In this document: piece by piece, positions 1 to 7,316 of the stretch
Numbering within the stretch: position 1 is the first letter of the stretch
Layout of the letters: each line of letters starts with the position of its first letter
Assembly: GCA_023390785.1 (NCBI GenBank)
Contig: JAEWCE010000169.1
Coordinates: 1 to 15,449, forward strand
Origin: Pseudomonadota bacterium
Lineage (GTDB): Bacteria; Pseudomonadota; Alphaproteobacteria; Rhizobiales; Devosiaceae
Direction: 5' to 3'
Length of the DNA stretch: 15,449 nt
Made by a program: the position numbers and the translations under genes
Notes under the pieces: model-generated
What the model was told of the DNA's origin: nothing
Seen by the model: only the letters and a program-made list of their open reading frames with translations
Database searches by the model: none

Positions 1-492
1 CATCGCGCCCGTCGCCTCTTCAACGCCATCGTCCACCAATATCTTATCCCCGGGGTGCAGATGGGCACCAGGATCCAGCCCGATCAGCAGACCGGCGACC
101 TCGTGAGCGTCCACACCAGCGCTCGCCTTGTGACACCAGCGTGCGGTTGCCTGCTCTGCAATCAGGCTATCAGCCCTCAACGGCTGCGCGACGAGAGCAT
201 CACCAGCCAGATGCGCAGCGCACAGCGGTACGTCGACGGTGATGACGCGTCGGCGCCGAGCGTCATCACGCTCAATGCTTTGAGTGCGTCCCAGGCGGCA
301 AATGATTTTCTGTTCTACATGACCGGCCTGACCCACGACGACGCATTTCAGGGCTATATTCAAGGCCGGCCTCTCGACCGCCGCGTGCGGTTCGTCGAGC
401 CGCGGCGGGACCCGCGCTGCCCGGATTGCGGCAGCAACCCCAACAGCCGGCTTGGGCGCGGCGATGGAGCCTCGCTTCCGTTGGTCGACTGA
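1..492 (+). CDS. ThiF/E1-like adenylyltransferase, C-terminal fragment (5' end outside window)
   Basis: The frame is open from base 1, so the gene starts upstream and only the last 163 residues are visible. The fragment opens with a ThiF-type strand (NAIVHQYLIPGVQMG), where E1-like enzymes build the adenylation pocket. It then has a cysteine cluster CGCLLC (visible residues 48-53) and a distant CPDC (140-143), which together fit the structural zinc site of the ThiF/MoeB/HesA family. A helix-forming stretch lies between them (VITLNALSASQAANDF). The end, RLGRGDGASLP, looks like a natural terminus rather than a truncation. Family members activate the C-terminus of a ubiquitin-like or sulfur-carrier protein by adenylation. 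Many bacterial stand-alone versions sit in ubiquitin-like conjugation or defence operons, but the partners would lie upstream and are not visible. The family call is fairly secure; the specific role is unknown. Confidence 0.72.
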   Translation, partial: HRARRLFNAIVHQYLIPGVQMGTRIQPDQQTGDLVSVHTSARLVTPACGCLLCNQAISPQRLRDESITSQMRSAQRYVDGDDASAPSVITLNALSASQAANDFLFYMTGLTHDDAFQGYIQGRPLDRRVRFVEPRRDPRCPDCGSNPNSRLGRGDGASLPLVD

Positions 493-956
493 CAGGGGGT
501 GGCGCTGGCGATTGCCCTGATCGGCCGAAGGGGTGTGGCGAGATCGACCGCGTTCGACGAGTTTGACGTTGCCAGACACTGTCTTCCGGACCTGAGGGCT
601 GCAAAGGGTCACAAGCGGCCTTCGGAGGCGCGTAGCTAAACGGCTGCGCTCGTCGTGTTGCCGTCGTTAACCACGAGAGACATTAGAGGCCACAACTTGA
701 GAACTGCCAGCCCGCCGCCGGATGGTTAACGTTCCGCGAGTTGGTGCCCTCCAGACCATTAACCGTCTTGTTTAGTTGCGGATTGCCGACGGTCCATGAG
801 ACTGCATATTGGCAATGACCCGCAGCAATGCGGAGTAGCCGTACCACTACGGCCTGTTGCCACCGACGATCGTGGCTGAACCCATCAGTGCTGAGTTGAC
901 CACAGAGGAGGTCGACCGGCGGAGCTGTGGGGAACAGCAACTTGAAAGGTGTCAAC
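493..956. other. Gene-free gap after the ThiF-like gene
   Basis: No convincing gene is seen on either strand. A 91-codon open frame on the minus strand (683-958) has no ribosome binding site that I can recognise and resembles no family I know. There is no strong hairpin directly after the ThiF-like stop. Several TTAAC/GTTAA words occur between about 667 and 765, but they do not form a clean spaced regulatory motif. The promoter of the downstream 196-residue gene probably lies in the right part of this gap, but I could not single out -35 and -10 boxes. Confidence 0.5.
944..949 (+). promoter_or_regulatory. Ribosome binding site that decides the start at 957
   Basis: The bases GAAAGG lie 7 bases before the ATG at 957. 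An upstream in-frame GTG at 927 would add ten residues but has no comparable purine-rich site before it, so the ATG at 957 is preferred. Confidence 0.6.
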
Positions 957-1547
957 ATGACTCAAGTCCACATCCGCAATCTATGCTCGACCGCCGTCCT
1001 GGGTGGTGAGGCTCATTTTCCTGAGCTTGTGATCAAATTGGACGATACTGGCGTAGTCACAATCCGCGCATTGTCCAGCCCGACAGGCAGCTGGCGCTTT
1101 ACCCCAGATGTTGATCGGGGGGCCGCTCTCATTTGGACCTCGAGTGGCCAGCCGGAGTCGCGCGTTGTCATCGACATGACTTCGCTTTCGGCCCTTATCG
1201 ACGAGCTGACCCCGCTGCTCCAGCAGGTCTGGGATTCTTACTCCCTTTACGGCTCGTACAAAGACCTCGACGATGACGATCAGGGAGCCGCCAACGAGGT
1301 ACAGGGGCTTTTGGATGCGGCGGAATGGTCGACGAGTGAGGGGGTCGTAGATGCGCTCGACTGGTTGGAATATCGAGCGTGGACGGATGTCTCGATATCG
1401 CTCGACACTACAGACGATGAAATTGCCTCGATGGTGCCGGGCATCCAGCGCCTTGGGGAAGAGGACGAGCTGTCGCTCTACGGCATCGACCGCGCCCTTC
1501 GCTATCGACGCTCCCAGCTCAAAGAACCGGAGAGCTTCGAAGACTGA
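957..1547 (+). CDS. Orphan acidic protein of 196 residues, unknown function
   Basis: The gene is supported by a good ribosome binding site, consistent coding bias and a clean stop followed by a terminator-like hairpin. I do not recognise the family. The product is soluble in appearance, with no signal peptide or membrane segment, and is strongly acidic, including a run KDLDDDDQ near the middle and EPESFED at the C-terminus. The first 70 residues look beta-rich (FPELVIKLDDTGVVTIRAL) and the second half looks helical, with paired tryptophans in DALDWLEYRAW. Its neighbours give little help: the ThiF-like gene ends 464 bases upstream on the same strand and the hydrolase begins 301 bases downstream. 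An immunity, anti-restriction or small accessory role is possible for such an acidic orphan, but that is speculation. Confidence 0.65.
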   Translation: MTQVHIRNLCSTAVLGGEAHFPELVIKLDDTGVVTIRALSSPTGSWRFTPDVDRGAALIWTSSGQPESRVVIDMTSLSALIDELTPLLQQVWDSYSLYGSYKDLDDDDQGAANEVQGLLDAAEWSTSEGVVDALDWLEYRAWTDVSISLDTTDDEIASMVPGIQRLGEEDELSLYGIDRALRYRRSQLKEPESFED

Positions 1548-1848
1548 TCTAGCGAGGGGCGAGCCATTCAGTCGCGCCTAGTGCATGACTGACGACTGGA
1601 TAGCTAGACGGTATCCTAAGTAATACTTGAAGGCCCAACATCCTCGGGCCTTCTCGCTTTGGACAGTTGAGATACCTCGCAACCTTACGCCGCCTTTGCA
1701 TGGTCAATGTCCGCTGTGCGCCAGAAGCAGACGTACGCTTCGTGACACAAGCGGAACTCTCGTACGCGCCGGTGATCGAACGCACCGATTTGTGGTAGCG
1801 CTTCGGTAAACGGTACCTATGTGTCCATGACAGTTGGGATCTGCACCG
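1548..1848. other. Gap between the acidic orphan gene and the hydrolase
   Basis: This 301-base stretch holds a terminator-like hairpin at 1629-1653 and no supported gene. Short open frames on both strands (for example 1549-1785 minus and 1627-1809 plus) have biased, low-complexity translations and no ribosome binding site. A weak promoter-like pair for the hydrolase, TTGTGG (1790-1795) and TACCTA (1814-1819) with an 18-base spacer, matches consensus poorly and is not claimed. A GTTCGAT word on the minus strand near 1775 resembles a tRNA T-loop, but no cloverleaf can be folded around it. Confidence 0.5.
1629..1653 (+). terminator. Terminator-like hairpin after the acidic orphan gene
   Basis: GAAGGCCC (1629-1636) is a perfect inverted repeat of GGGCCTTC (1646-1653), giving an 8-bp GC-rich stem with a 9-base loop. 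It lies 82 bases after the stop at 1547. The tail (TCGCTTT) is only partly T-rich, so termination strength is uncertain. Confidence 0.5.
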
Positions 1849-2673
1849 ATGCAGCGCTCATTGACGACGACTGATGGTGTGATCATTGCCTATCGGATCG
1901 AAGGCCCGGCCAATGGGCCAGTGGTCGTCCTTTGCCACGGCATCTGCGCCTCCGGACGGCAGTTCGCGGCCGACGCTGAACGCTTCGCTGCGCTCGGCTA
2001 TCGTGTGATTGTGCCCGATCTCCGCGCGCACGGGGCATCCGGCGCGCCGTTGCTCGACGGGGGCGACTTCAGCATCGCCCGGCTTGCCGCCGATATGCAG
2101 GCGGTGCTTGACGACGCCGGTGCCGCGCAGGTGCACTGGTTGGGCAATTCACTGGGCGGCATCGTCGGGCTTGACCTGCTGAGCCGGGCACCGTTACGCT
2201 TTTTGAGCTTTGCGACGTTCGGAACGGCATACAGTCTCAACCTCCCGCGCGCCGCGCCAACGGTTATGCCCTTGGTCTATCGGCTCCTCGGTCCGCACCG
2301 ATTGGGGCAAATCACGGCAGCCTTCACCACCGCCGACCCCAAGGCCCGCGAGCTGATCGCCGAGGGGATTGCAGCCTTCGATCCCGGCCCGGGCGAACGC
2401 ATCGCCGACGCGGTTCGGGCCTACGACCTCGCCCCGGCAGCGCAGCAATTCGACGGACCGATCCTCGTCATCCGCGGCGGGAGGGACCGTGCCGTGAACC
2501 TTGCGCTGGGCCACACCTTCGCAGCGATGACCGGTCACCCCAGGTTCGAGAGGATCGATATCGAGGACGCCGGCCACTGTGCCAATCTCGATGTTCCCGA
2601 TGAAATGTGCCGCGCGCTCGATGACTTCTGGCGCCGTGCCGGTGCGGCGCCAATCGCCGCCGACGGCTATTGA
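1849..2673 (+). CDS. Alpha/beta-fold hydrolase
   Basis: This is a 274-residue single-domain alpha/beta hydrolase, typical in length for the family. The oxyanion-hole strand is VVVLCHG (residues 25-31). The nucleophile elbow is GNSLGG with Ser101, the acid is Asp213 in RGGRD, and the base is His243 in AGHCANL, so the catalytic triad is complete. There is no signal peptide, so it should act in the cytoplasm. The ATG at 1849 is preferred over a TTG at 1834 because the homology begins immediately after it; the only candidate ribosome binding site is a weak GGGA about nine bases upstream. It is transcribed towards the seven-gene minus-strand operon, and its stop overlaps the stop region of the acyl ligase by 7 bases. 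That tight packing suggests, but does not prove, a shared pathway, perhaps ester or thioester cleavage. The substrate cannot be told from sequence. Confidence 0.9.
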   Translation: MQRSLTTTDGVIIAYRIEGPANGPVVVLCHGICASGRQFAADAERFAALGYRVIVPDLRAHGASGAPLLDGGDFSIARLAADMQAVLDDAGAAQVHWLGNSLGGIVGLDLLSRAPLRFLSFATFGTAYSLNLPRAAPTVMPLVYRLLGPHRLGQITAAFTTADPKARELIAEGIAAFDPGPGERIADAVRAYDLAPAAQQFDGPILVIRGGRDRAVNLALGHTFAAMTGHPRFERIDIEDAGHCANLDVPDEMCRALDDFWRRAGAAPIAADGY

Positions 2674-4082
2674 CCTGCTGACAGCCTCCGCCTGAGCGCG
2701 ACGTAGTCGACTTTCGAGCGGTGCCGCCGGTCGAGCGGAATGCGCATCGGCATGACCCGCCCGATCCCGATCGTTTCCGCATGCCGCTGCCACAGGCCGC
2801 CCGCCGGCTCGCTCCCCTCGATCGCTAGCATCGGGACGGTGCCTGGAACTAGCGCCGCACGCCTCACGCCTGGCCACGAGCGCGCTGCGATCTCGGCCTC
2901 GAACGGATAGATCGTGCCCGACCGTGCTGACAGCCGGCCGCGCAACCAGACGAACCCGTTGGCATCCATGCGGCCGGCATCGCCCGTGCGGTGCCAGACC
3001 TGGCCATCGATACAGACCTTGTTCTCGGCGTCTCCGATGCCTCCCAGATATCCTTGATTGACGTGTTGGCCGGTGACGACGATCTCATCATCGATGATCC
3101 GTAGTTGCGTTCCGGTCGATGGCCGGCCCGCCAGCAGCCCCGCTCCCGACTTCATGGCCGCCCACTGGTCCGCGGAAATATCGGCCAAGACCTGATGCGC
3201 GATCGGTTCGGCCTCGGTCGAGCCATAGATGCTGACGATGTCCGTTCGCGGCAATCGAGTCGTCAGTCGCTCGAGCAGGTCAGGAAACACCGGACCCCCG
3301 CCAGTAAAGAGCGTATGGACCGGCAGCGACGTCCCGCCACCGGCGATGATTTCAGCAAGCGACGGCTGAACCAGCAGTCGCGTGACCTTGTGGCGGCCCA
3401 CATGCTCCGCGATCTGCCCGGCCTCAGCAGTATCGGCACGCGACAGCCGCCAATTGGGCAACACGGAGGTCACTCCGAGCGCCAGGTTGGCAACGACGAA
3501 CACCGGGAACGCCACCAGGTCGGTCTCGTCCGGACGTGTCGGCGCAAGCAAAGGCGCGAGCTCGTCGTTCTGTGCCGCAAGAAATCCGTGGCTGCGCACG
3601 ATCGCTTTCGGCCGACCGGTCGAGCCCGAGGTGAACGAAATCAGCGCGGGTGCATCCGGTTCCACATCCTCCACCGGGTCGCCGCCATGCGAAAAATCCA
3701 TCGCAAGCCTGAGGCGAACGCCGAGCAGGGCCGGCACCAGCAACGGCAGGATGCGGTAGATGCCGCCGAGCACCGTGGCGCGCGGCGTGGCGATCTCGAC
3801 GGCCGGACGGATGCCGGCAAGCCCCATGGCCGGCTCGGGAAAGACCACGACCGCACCAAGACGCCAGAGCGCGGCAATTGCCGTATAGAGGGCAACTCCA
3901 ACCGGCATCGCCACCAGCACGCGGTCGCCGCGGACGATGCCCTGCCTCTGCCAGCTCGCCGCCAATCGGCCCGACCCACGGGCTAGCTCGGCAAAGCCGA
4001 TACGGTCGCTGTCGCCCGCGATGATGGCGGTGCGATTCCCCTCTTGCTGCGCCGTTTCGAGGAAGGACTCGACGACGTTCAT
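2667..4082 (-). CDS. AMP-forming acyl ligase (ANL superfamily)
   Basis: This 471-residue protein has the full adenylation signature. The ATP/phosphate loop is FTSGSTGRPKA (150-160), followed by YGSTEAEP (286-293), the ribose-contacting HRTGD (364-368), the hinge WLRGRLS (379-385) and the C-terminal lysine in RSKVDY (Lys457). It should activate a carboxylic acid with ATP to an acyl-AMP and then an acyl-CoA or other acyl conjugate, in the cytoplasm. It is shorter than typical acyl-CoA synthetases of about 550 residues, mainly through a trimmed N-terminal region and small C-terminal lid. It is somewhat reminiscent of OleC-type ligases, but no OleA or OleD partner is present. Its ATG overlaps the stop of the GNAT-like gene, and it is the last gene of the operon. 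The substrate is unknown; a fatty or hydroxy acid is a reasonable guess. Confidence 0.88.
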   Translation of the reverse strand: MNVVESFLETAQQEGNRTAIIAGDSDRIGFAELARGSGRLAASWQRQGIVRGDRVLVAMPVGVALYTAIAALWRLGAVVVFPEPAMGLAGIRPAVEIATPRATVLGGIYRILPLLVPALLGVRLRLAMDFSHGGDPVEDVEPDAPALISFTSGSTGRPKAIVRSHGFLAAQNDELAPLLAPTRPDETDLVAFPVFVVANLALGVTSVLPNWRLSRADTAEAGQIAEHVGRHKVTRLLVQPSLAEIIAGGGTSLPVHTLFTGGGPVFPDLLERLTTRLPRTDIVSIYGSTEAEPIAHQVLADISADQWAAMKSGAGLLAGRPSTGTQLRIIDDEIVVTGQHVNQGYLGGIGDAENKVCIDGQVWHRTGDAGRMDANGFVWLRGRLSARSGTIYPFEAEIAARSWPGVRRAALVPGTVPMLAIEGSEPAGGLWQRHAETIGIGRVMPMRIPLDRRHRSKVDYVALRRRLSAGQ

Positions 4083-4927
4083 TGCGATAGGCGCCGGCCC
4101 ATCAGTGCGTAGCGGCGAAACACCTTTGCCTTATGTCGCTCGCTCCGGTCGCGCGACGCGTTGTCCTCATGCATGAGCGCGTGGATGACCTCGGTGAACC
4201 CCATGTCGAGGGCGCGGCGGTGATACGTGTCGGCGAGGAGATGGCCGACGCCACGCAGTCCGCTGGCATAGGTCTTGAGGATCGCCGCTGGCCGGGTGGG
4301 CGCCAGCCGGTCCGGCATCCCGAACAGGAATCCGACCAGTTGCCCGGCTTCCGTGTGCGCGAACAGGATGTGGCGCGGATCGAGCAGCGGCAGCACCGGA
4401 CGATAGAGCTCGAGGAAATCCTCGAGCGTGATCGGCTTGAAGAAGTGATTGCCGGCGAACGAGCCGGCCGACATCGTGAACAACTGCGCGATCAGTTGCT
4501 CCGCTCCGGCGCCGTCCCAAGGCGTGACCACGATCCCGGACAGCACGACCGGCTGCGGCGCCAGCGTATCGACGAGGTGCGCCCGGGCCGAGACGTAGTT
4601 TGAAACGGGCGAGAAGCCGGCCGCGACGAACGCTGCCTGATCGTGCGCACCGCTCGTCGGCTCGAGCAGGAACGCTGGCGACTCGTCGCTCTCCGTGACC
4701 ACGCGATAACGGTGCCAGGTGTCGCCGTCCATAGGTCCGATGAGGGCCGCGATGCCTTCGGCGGCAAGCCGATCGGCGAGCTCAGCCAGCAGGGTGTGCC
4801 CGGCTTCCGTACTCTCGAACCTAATTCCACCGATTGCCGCGGCGCGCCGGCCTTCCCAGTCCGGGGCATCGCGATAGACCATGGCTTCAGCCCCTGCGAC
4901 TGAGACACGCTCAGGCCCTGTGCTCAT
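4079..4927 (-). CDS. GNAT-like acyltransferase, apparent double GNAT fold
   Basis: This 282-residue protein starts at an ATG that overlaps the previous stop (ATGA). An in-frame extension to 5335 would lie antisense-like within the upstream gene and is rejected. The first half (about 1-120) carries a GPMDGDTWHRYR segment (64-75) and a FVAAGFSPVSNY segment (100-111), the latter resembling the end of a GNAT fold. The second half has a strand LFAHTEAGQLVGFLFG (188-203), an acetyl-CoA-loop-like SGLRGVGHLL (222-231), and HALMHEDNASR (249-259) near the end of the fold. GNAT proteins transfer acyl groups from acyl-CoA to amines or alcohols. The pairing with an acyl ligase in the next gene suggests that one activates an acyl group and the other transfers it, but this is inference. 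No signal peptide is seen. It is soluble and probably cytoplasmic or associated with the membrane enzymes of the operon. Confidence 0.75.
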   Translation of the reverse strand: MSTGPERVSVAGAEAMVYRDAPDWEGRRAAAIGGIRFESTEAGHTLLAELADRLAAEGIAALIGPMDGDTWHRYRVVTESDESPAFLLEPTSGAHDQAAFVAAGFSPVSNYVSARAHLVDTLAPQPVVLSGIVVTPWDGAGAEQLIAQLFTMSAGSFAGNHFFKPITLEDFLELYRPVLPLLDPRHILFAHTEAGQLVGFLFGMPDRLAPTRPAAILKTYASGLRGVGHLLADTYHRRALDMGFTEVIHALMHEDNASRDRSERHKAKVFRRYALMGRRLSQ

Positions 4928-6222
4928 GTGACGACTCCCTGCAAAAACAGCACCAGCGGCACAAGCACCGCCGGGGCGAAGACCTTGATGCTGCGCTGCG
5001 TCGTAAACCATGCGGGCCGCCACAGCACCCAGCCTGTCGGCAACACGAAGGCCAGCAGGACCATCGGCCAGGCCAGCAGGTAGAAGCGGGAATATGGCAG
5101 GTTGGCCTCGGCGACCCACATCGTCAGCCCTCCGAAGCCGGCAATGAGCGGCAGCAGCAGCGGGCGCGCCCAGCCCGCAAACGCCAGCGCCAGGAATGCG
5201 ACGGCCGCCGCGGCGAAGCTGAGGCCGAACAGCGACACGACCGACTTGCCGGCGATCTCGCCGAGGACCAGCCAGCCCAGCGCAACAATAGCGGAGACCG
5301 CCAGCAGGTCGAGGTCCGGTCGGCTGCTGGTGCAAGGGCGGCGGCTGCGTGCCAAGAGCTGCGCCGCGATAGCGAGGCCCGGCAGGATGGCGTTGTGCAG
5401 CGCCACGCTGGAGATGACGAGGAAAATCAGGATGGCGTAGCCCCGCGCGGCGCGATCGGCGATCTCGAGCGAGCGGGCAAGCGTCAGCATCACCGCAAGG
5501 AAGGCGAGGAAGATGCCGGCTTGCAGCAACAGCGCGGTGGGGTCGCTGGCAAGATACTGCGCCAGCAGCAGATGCGCGCCCACCGGCACGAAGAGGTTGT
5601 CGAGCCCGTGCCAGGAATCGGCTTCGACCAAGGCACAGAACCCAGCGATCAGGAACGAGAGAACGACCACGTTGAGCCGCGGTGCATCGCTCAACAGCAG
5701 CAGCGCCACCATGGCGATGAGCCAGGTGACGACGAAGAACGCCGCGACACCCTCCCAGCTCTTGGTGCCGTCCTCGACCGCGAAGCGGCGGCGGCCATAG
5801 CTGGTGCCGATCAGCGCCGAGGCGGTGTCCGACAACGTGATCACCAGCATCGGCAACACGTAGAGGATGTGCTGGCCGTGCGCGTGAAAGAACACGATGA
5901 CGATCGCAAGCGCGAGATAGACCTCGCCGAACGACGGCCGTTTGACGTCGTGCAGCACCGCTCCGAGCCCGGCGGCCTGCGGCAGGCGCAACAGCAGCAT
6001 CACCACGATCGCCGCGCCCATCAGCACCAGCACCGGCAGGGGATTGTCGAACAGATAGGGGAAGGTGAGCGACGCCGTCCCGGTCGCCACGTGCACGAGC
6101 TTGCGCTGTCCTTCGGTACTGATCCCGACGCGGCGCGCGAGCAGCCGAACGGCCAGCATCAGCGCCAGCACGGCACCGATGACGACGACGATGACAAGGA
6201 CGTCGCGCAGGGTCAGGCTCAC
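4924..6222 (-). CDS. Phytol/dolichol-kinase-like CTP-dependent membrane kinase with extra C-terminal membrane half
   Basis: This is a polytopic membrane protein of 432 residues. The N-terminal half carries the signature of the CTP-dependent polyprenol kinase family (VTE5/SEC59, CTP_transf_1): RKLVH (40-44), SDTASALIG (131-139), KSWEG (154-158) and EADSWHGLDNLFVPV (200-214). Family members phosphorylate phytol, dolichol or related long-chain alcohols using CTP, at the membrane. Known bacterial and plant kinases of this type end near residue 220-300. Here about 200 further residues add several more membrane spans, whose family I cannot name. The GTG start overlaps the DUF3419 stop (GTGA), and the stop overlaps the GNAT start. 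A phosphatidate cytidylyltransferase reading of the same Pfam family is possible but less likely given the RKxxH and DNLxVP motifs. The substrate is presumably an isoprenoid or fatty alcohol. Confidence 0.82.
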   Translation of the reverse strand: MSLTLRDVLVIVVVIGAVLALMLAVRLLARRVGISTEGQRKLVHVATGTASLTFPYLFDNPLPVLVLMGAAIVVMLLLRLPQAAGLGAVLHDVKRPSFGEVYLALAIVIVFFHAHGQHILYVLPMLVITLSDTASALIGTSYGRRRFAVEDGTKSWEGVAAFFVVTWLIAMVALLLLSDAPRLNVVVLSFLIAGFCALVEADSWHGLDNLFVPVGAHLLLAQYLASDPTALLLQAGIFLAFLAVMLTLARSLEIADRAARGYAILIFLVISSVALHNAILPGLAIAAQLLARSRRPCTSSRPDLDLLAVSAIVALGWLVLGEIAGKSVVSLFGLSFAAAAVAFLALAFAGWARPLLLPLIAGFGGLTMWVAEANLPYSRFYLLAWPMVLLAFVLPTGWVLWRPAWFTTQRSIKVFAPAVLVPLVLFLQGVVT

Positions 6223-7316
6223 CGCACTTGCTCCACCACGAAATCGGAGTAGAAGAACGCTTTGTCGGCCGCCTTGCCGCGCTCGATCTCCTTATCGAGC
6301 CGCGTGACCCTTGCCGTGTGAGCGGTAGGCACGCGGCGCGGCACCATCATGTTCCAGTAGACGAGCCGGGCCGTCGGGTTGCTGGCTTCGAGGATCGACC
6401 CGTAGACAGCCGAGAACACGTCCTCGCTCATATATTCGAAGATGTCCGAGAGATTGAACCCATCGGCTCGCAGCCCGCTCTCGACCAGCATCTCGATCGC
6501 CCCCGTGCGGATGTCGAGGCGATCCAGACGGTCGCGGATCACGGCGTAGCTTTCTTCCCGCCACGCCAGCGGCAGCGCGGCGCCGTGGTCGCTCTTGAGG
6601 ATCCAGTGAAGATAAGGGTTGGCGGAGGGATCAAGCTCGACCACTGCGTGCTCCAGGCGGCCTGCAACGTGGTCGGCGAGGCTGCCCTCGACATGATCGA
6701 AGAACGCTGGATCACGTCCGAGCCGGCCCATCACCGCGTTGGAGAAAAACACGCGCAACAGCCAGCGCCAGCGCCAGTTGTTCCAGCGCTGCGCCAGGAA
6801 TTCCGCCCGGTCAGGCTGCGACTTCCGAGCGAACACCTCGTCGATCGTGGTCCGGCTGTGCACCAGCGGCAACAGGTAGCGCTTGAGGATACGGAAGTAG
6901 CGCTCGAACTTACCGACGCCGCCCAAGCCATGGGCGATCACCGCATCGCGCCGCTCCAGCCAGAACTGTTGGCTGTTGCTGTCGAGGTTGCGCAAGACCG
7001 TGTCGAGCAGTTCGAGGCGCCGGCTCGACGGGCGCGACCCCATGAGCTCGAGGAACGGCGCATGGTCGAGCGTCTGGTACGCCGCGACACGAATGTTAAG
7101 GCAGGCGATCTGGGCCGGCGCCAGGTCGATGGCGACCACCTTCGCCGGATCGAGCAGCAGCATCGCCAGCGCGTTGTCGCCCGCCGAGCAGATCGACACC
7201 AGGGTCTTGCCCCGTTGCGGGCCGAGCGCATCGTTGAGAACGTCCGCGTCCTCCCACAATTGAGCGTAGCGAATGGTATCGAACTTGGCCCGTCCTGCGA
7301 TTTCGGCAGTCGTCAC
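6219..7316 (-). CDS. DUF3419 family, BtaA-like 3-amino-3-carboxypropyl transferase
   Basis: This 365-residue protein belongs to the DUF3419 family. The N-terminus has RYAQLWED (16-23), then a SAM-binding glycine loop SICSAGDNAL (41-50) and the acidic strand end VAIDLAPAQ (61-69). A C-terminal signature NLSDIFEYMS (288-297) and a helical region ending in MVPRR follow. BtaA, the founding enzyme, moves the aminocarboxypropyl group of S-adenosylmethionine onto diacylglycerol as the first step of betaine-lipid synthesis. No BtaB-like N-methyltransferase is in the operon, so the acceptor or end product may differ. I chose the GTG at 7316, which overlaps the previous stop as GTGA. An upstream extension to 7409 has a translation unlike the family. 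The reaction is inferred from the family; diacylglycerol as acceptor is unproven. Confidence 0.82.
   Translation of the reverse strand: MTTAEIAGRAKFDTIRYAQLWEDADVLNDALGPQRGKTLVSICSAGDNALAMLLLDPAKVVAIDLAPAQIACLNIRVAAYQTLDHAPFLELMGSRPSSRRLELLDTVLRNLDSNSQQFWLERRDAVIAHGLGGVGKFERYFRILKRYLLPLVHSRTTIDEVFARKSQPDRAEFLAQRWNNWRWRWLLRVFFSNAVMGRLGRDPAFFDHVEGSLADHVAGRLEHAVVELDPSANPYLHWILKSDHGAALPLAWREESYAVIRDRLDRLDIRTGAIEMLVESGLRADGFNLSDIFEYMSEDVFSAVYGSILEASNPTARLVYWNMMVPRRVPTAHTARVTRLDKEIERGKAADKAFFYSDFVVEQVR

Noticed and set aside
667..770. Several TTAAC/GTTAA words suggestive of CtrA-type sites
   Set aside because: None forms the TTAA-N7-TTAA spacing cleanly, so a regulatory claim is not supported.
683..958. 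91-codon open frame on the minus strand in the left gap
   Set aside because: No ribosome binding site, no recognised family, and it overlaps the start of the supported plus-strand gene.
1760..1800. GTTCGAT word on the minus strand resembling a tRNA T-loop
   Set aside because: The flanking bases do not form a 5-bp T-stem, and no acceptor, D or anticodon arms can be drawn.
3105..3986. Open frame of 293 codons on the plus strand
   Set aside because: It is antisense to the acyl ligase and its translation is Arg/His/Gln-rich with no domain.
2667..4927. OleB/OleC-type olefin synthesis from the hydrolase and ligase pair
   Set aside because: No OleA thiolase or OleD reductase is present, the ligase is short, and the rest of the operon points to other chemistry.
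4928..5335. N-terminal extension of the GNAT-like frame
   Set aside because: It runs through the membrane kinase gene in another frame and has shadow composition. The ATG at 4927 overlaps the stop as ATGA.
4834..6252. Long open frame of 472 codons on the plus strand
   Set aside because: It is antisense to the membrane kinase, is packed with Gln, Arg, His and Asp repeats typical of shadow frames in GC-rich DNA, and has no recognisable family.
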